DNA of 64,000 nt from Variovorax brevis (lineage in GTDB: Bacteria > Pseudomonadota > Gammaproteobacteria > Burkholderiales > Burkholderiaceae_C): NCBI RefSeq assembly GCF_030317105.1, contig NZ_JASZYG010000025.1:1-64000 (forward strand), written 5' to 3'. Each line of letters begins with the position of its first letter. Within the stretch, counting starts at the first letter, position 1. The translations under genes were made by a program, and so were the position numbers. This document shows positions 63,303-64,000 of the stretch, piece after piece. Below the pieces are notes generated by a model that worked only from the letters and a program-made list of their open reading frames with translations, did no database searches and was not told where the DNA came from.

Positions 63303-64000
63303 TTTGCGCCAAGCCCCCGCGCGCCTCCTGGTGGTCGACGACAACAAGGTCAACCGCCTGCTGATGACCCGCAGCCTCGAACTGCAGGGCCACAGCGTGC
63401 AGACCGCCGAGAACGGCCGCATCGCGCTCGACCTGTTGCGCAGCGAGCCCTTCGACCTGATGCTGCTGGACATGGAGATGCCGGAGATGACCGGCTTCGA
63501 GGTGCTCGAACACCTGACGGCCGACGTCAAGCTGCGCGACCTGCCGGTGATCGTCACGTCGTCGCTCGAAGGCGTGGCCGACATCGCGCGCTGCATCGAA
63601 CTCGGCGCCGAGGACTACCTGCACAAGCCCGTCAACGCCGTGCTGCTCAAGGCACGCATCGGCGCCAGCCTCGAGAAAAAGCGCCTGCGCGACCAGCAAA
63701 AGGAAATGGTGCGCCGCTTTGCCACTTCCGAGGTCGCGCAAGACCTGCAGCAGTCCGGCTTTGCGCTGGGCGGGCGCCGCGTGCAGGCCACGGTGATGTT
63801 CTCGGACATCCGCGGCTTCACGGCGCTGGTGGAGTCGCAGCCGCCCGAAGAAACCATCGACCTGCTCAACACCTACTACACGCTGATGTTCGACGCCATC
63901 AACGGACACGGCGGCGTGGTCAACCAGATGATCGGCGACGGGCTCATGGCCATCTTCGGCGCCCCGCTGCCGCTGCCCGACCACGGCACCGCGGCCGTGC
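63295..64000 (+). CDS. REC domain + class III nucleotide cyclase, truncated by window end
   Basis: 235 codons visible from ATG 63295, overlapping the Hpt stop by eight bases; the gene continues beyond 64000. REC domain with LLVVDDNKVNRLLMTRSLEL, phospho-acceptor D in LMLLDMEMPEM and K in YLHKPVN. Then a coiled linker (LEKKRLRDQQKEMVRRF) and a class III cyclase catalytic start: TVMFSDIRGFTALVES (metal Asp) and VVNQMIGDGLMAIFGAPLPL. A cyclic-nucleotide output for the kinase/Hpt pair. Whether it makes cAMP or cGMP depends on residues beyond the window. Confidence 0.88.
   Translation, partial: MVDLRQAPARLLVVDDNKVNRLLMTRSLELQGHSVQTAENGRIALDLLRSEPFDLMLLDMEMPEMTGFEVLEHLTADVKLRDLPVIVTSSLEGVADIARCIELGAEDYLHKPVNAVLLKARIGASLEKKRLRDQQKEMVRRFATSEVAQDLQQSGFALGGRRVQATVMFSDIRGFTALVESQPPEETIDLLNTYYTLMFDAINGHGGVVNQMIGDGLMAIFGAPLPLPDHGTAAV

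Overview
The window reads as GC-rich chromosomal DNA of a betaproteobacterium, most likely Comamonadaceae/Variovorax-like. The reasons are two Bug-type tricarboxylate-transporter binding proteins, an IclR/TRAP and LysR/FAH-hydrolase style of catabolic genes, WS/DGAT acyltransferases, and dense strong third-position GC bias that creates long antisense shadow ORFs. The assignment is an inference from gene content; no rRNA or marker gene is present.

Layout. 1-91: the end of an IS30-like transposase running in from the left. 0.3-3.1 kb: a Bug binding protein behind a tartrate/malate-type dehydrogenase, then a DUF1810 gene. 3255-3331: tRNA-Arg(UCU). 3.4-4.8 kb: a periplasmic LprI+MliC lysozyme-inhibitor-like protein and a one-TM protein. 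5.2-20.6 kb (minus strand): five tightly packed large genes encoding a PhoD-like phosphoesterase, a DUF6603 protein, and proteins of about 932, 1509 and 668 aa that I cannot assign. This is the most unusual block in the window. 20.9-26.1 kb (plus strand, divergent): a KorC/KorA/KorB-type 2-oxoacid oxidoreductase with its flavin/ferredoxin partner, plus a CBS protein. 26.2-32.1 kb: small housekeeping and hypothetical genes (hydrolase, DUF6494, FmdB zinc ribbon, DUF4345, GFA, DUF1801, small secreted proteins, a molybdopterin-fold protein, GNAT). 32.2-37.4 kb: CPA1 antiporter, Crp/Fnr regulator, methyltransferase, TPR protein. 37.7-41.4 kb: SMP-30 lactonase, a 167-bp palindrome, IclR regulator with two palindromic operators, an alpha-beta-barrel-like protein and a TRAP binding protein. 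41.5-48.2 kb: L,D-transpeptidase-like protein, EF-G-like GTPase, GST, VOC protein, WS/DGAT. 48.3-52.8 kb: a Bug/FAH/NIPSNAP/cupin/deacetylase operon with a divergent LysR gene. 53-54.6 kb: a second WS/DGAT. 54.9-64.0 kb: a 2678-residue hybrid histidine kinase with twelve GAF-like modules, an Hpt protein, and a REC-adenylate/guanylate cyclase cut by the window end.

Working together. The last three genes look like one phosphorelay (kinase to Hpt to REC-cyclase), with translational overlaps between them. The Kor genes overlap by ATGA and should form one complex. The 15-kb cassette has overlapping or nearly abutting genes and is probably one transcript for a multi-protein assembly of unknown role. 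Three short protein-coding remnants (transposase end, ester-cyclase-like end, xanthine-dehydrogenase-like end) and a MITE-like palindrome show past rearrangement.

No stretch over 300 bases is without a gene. The largest gaps (about 200-290 bases, e.g. 20608-20894, 37402-37668, 54647-54912) hold promoters or terminators at most. Start codons were chosen by reading Shine-Dalgarno sequences and expected N-termini. All family names are from recognition by eye, without a database search.
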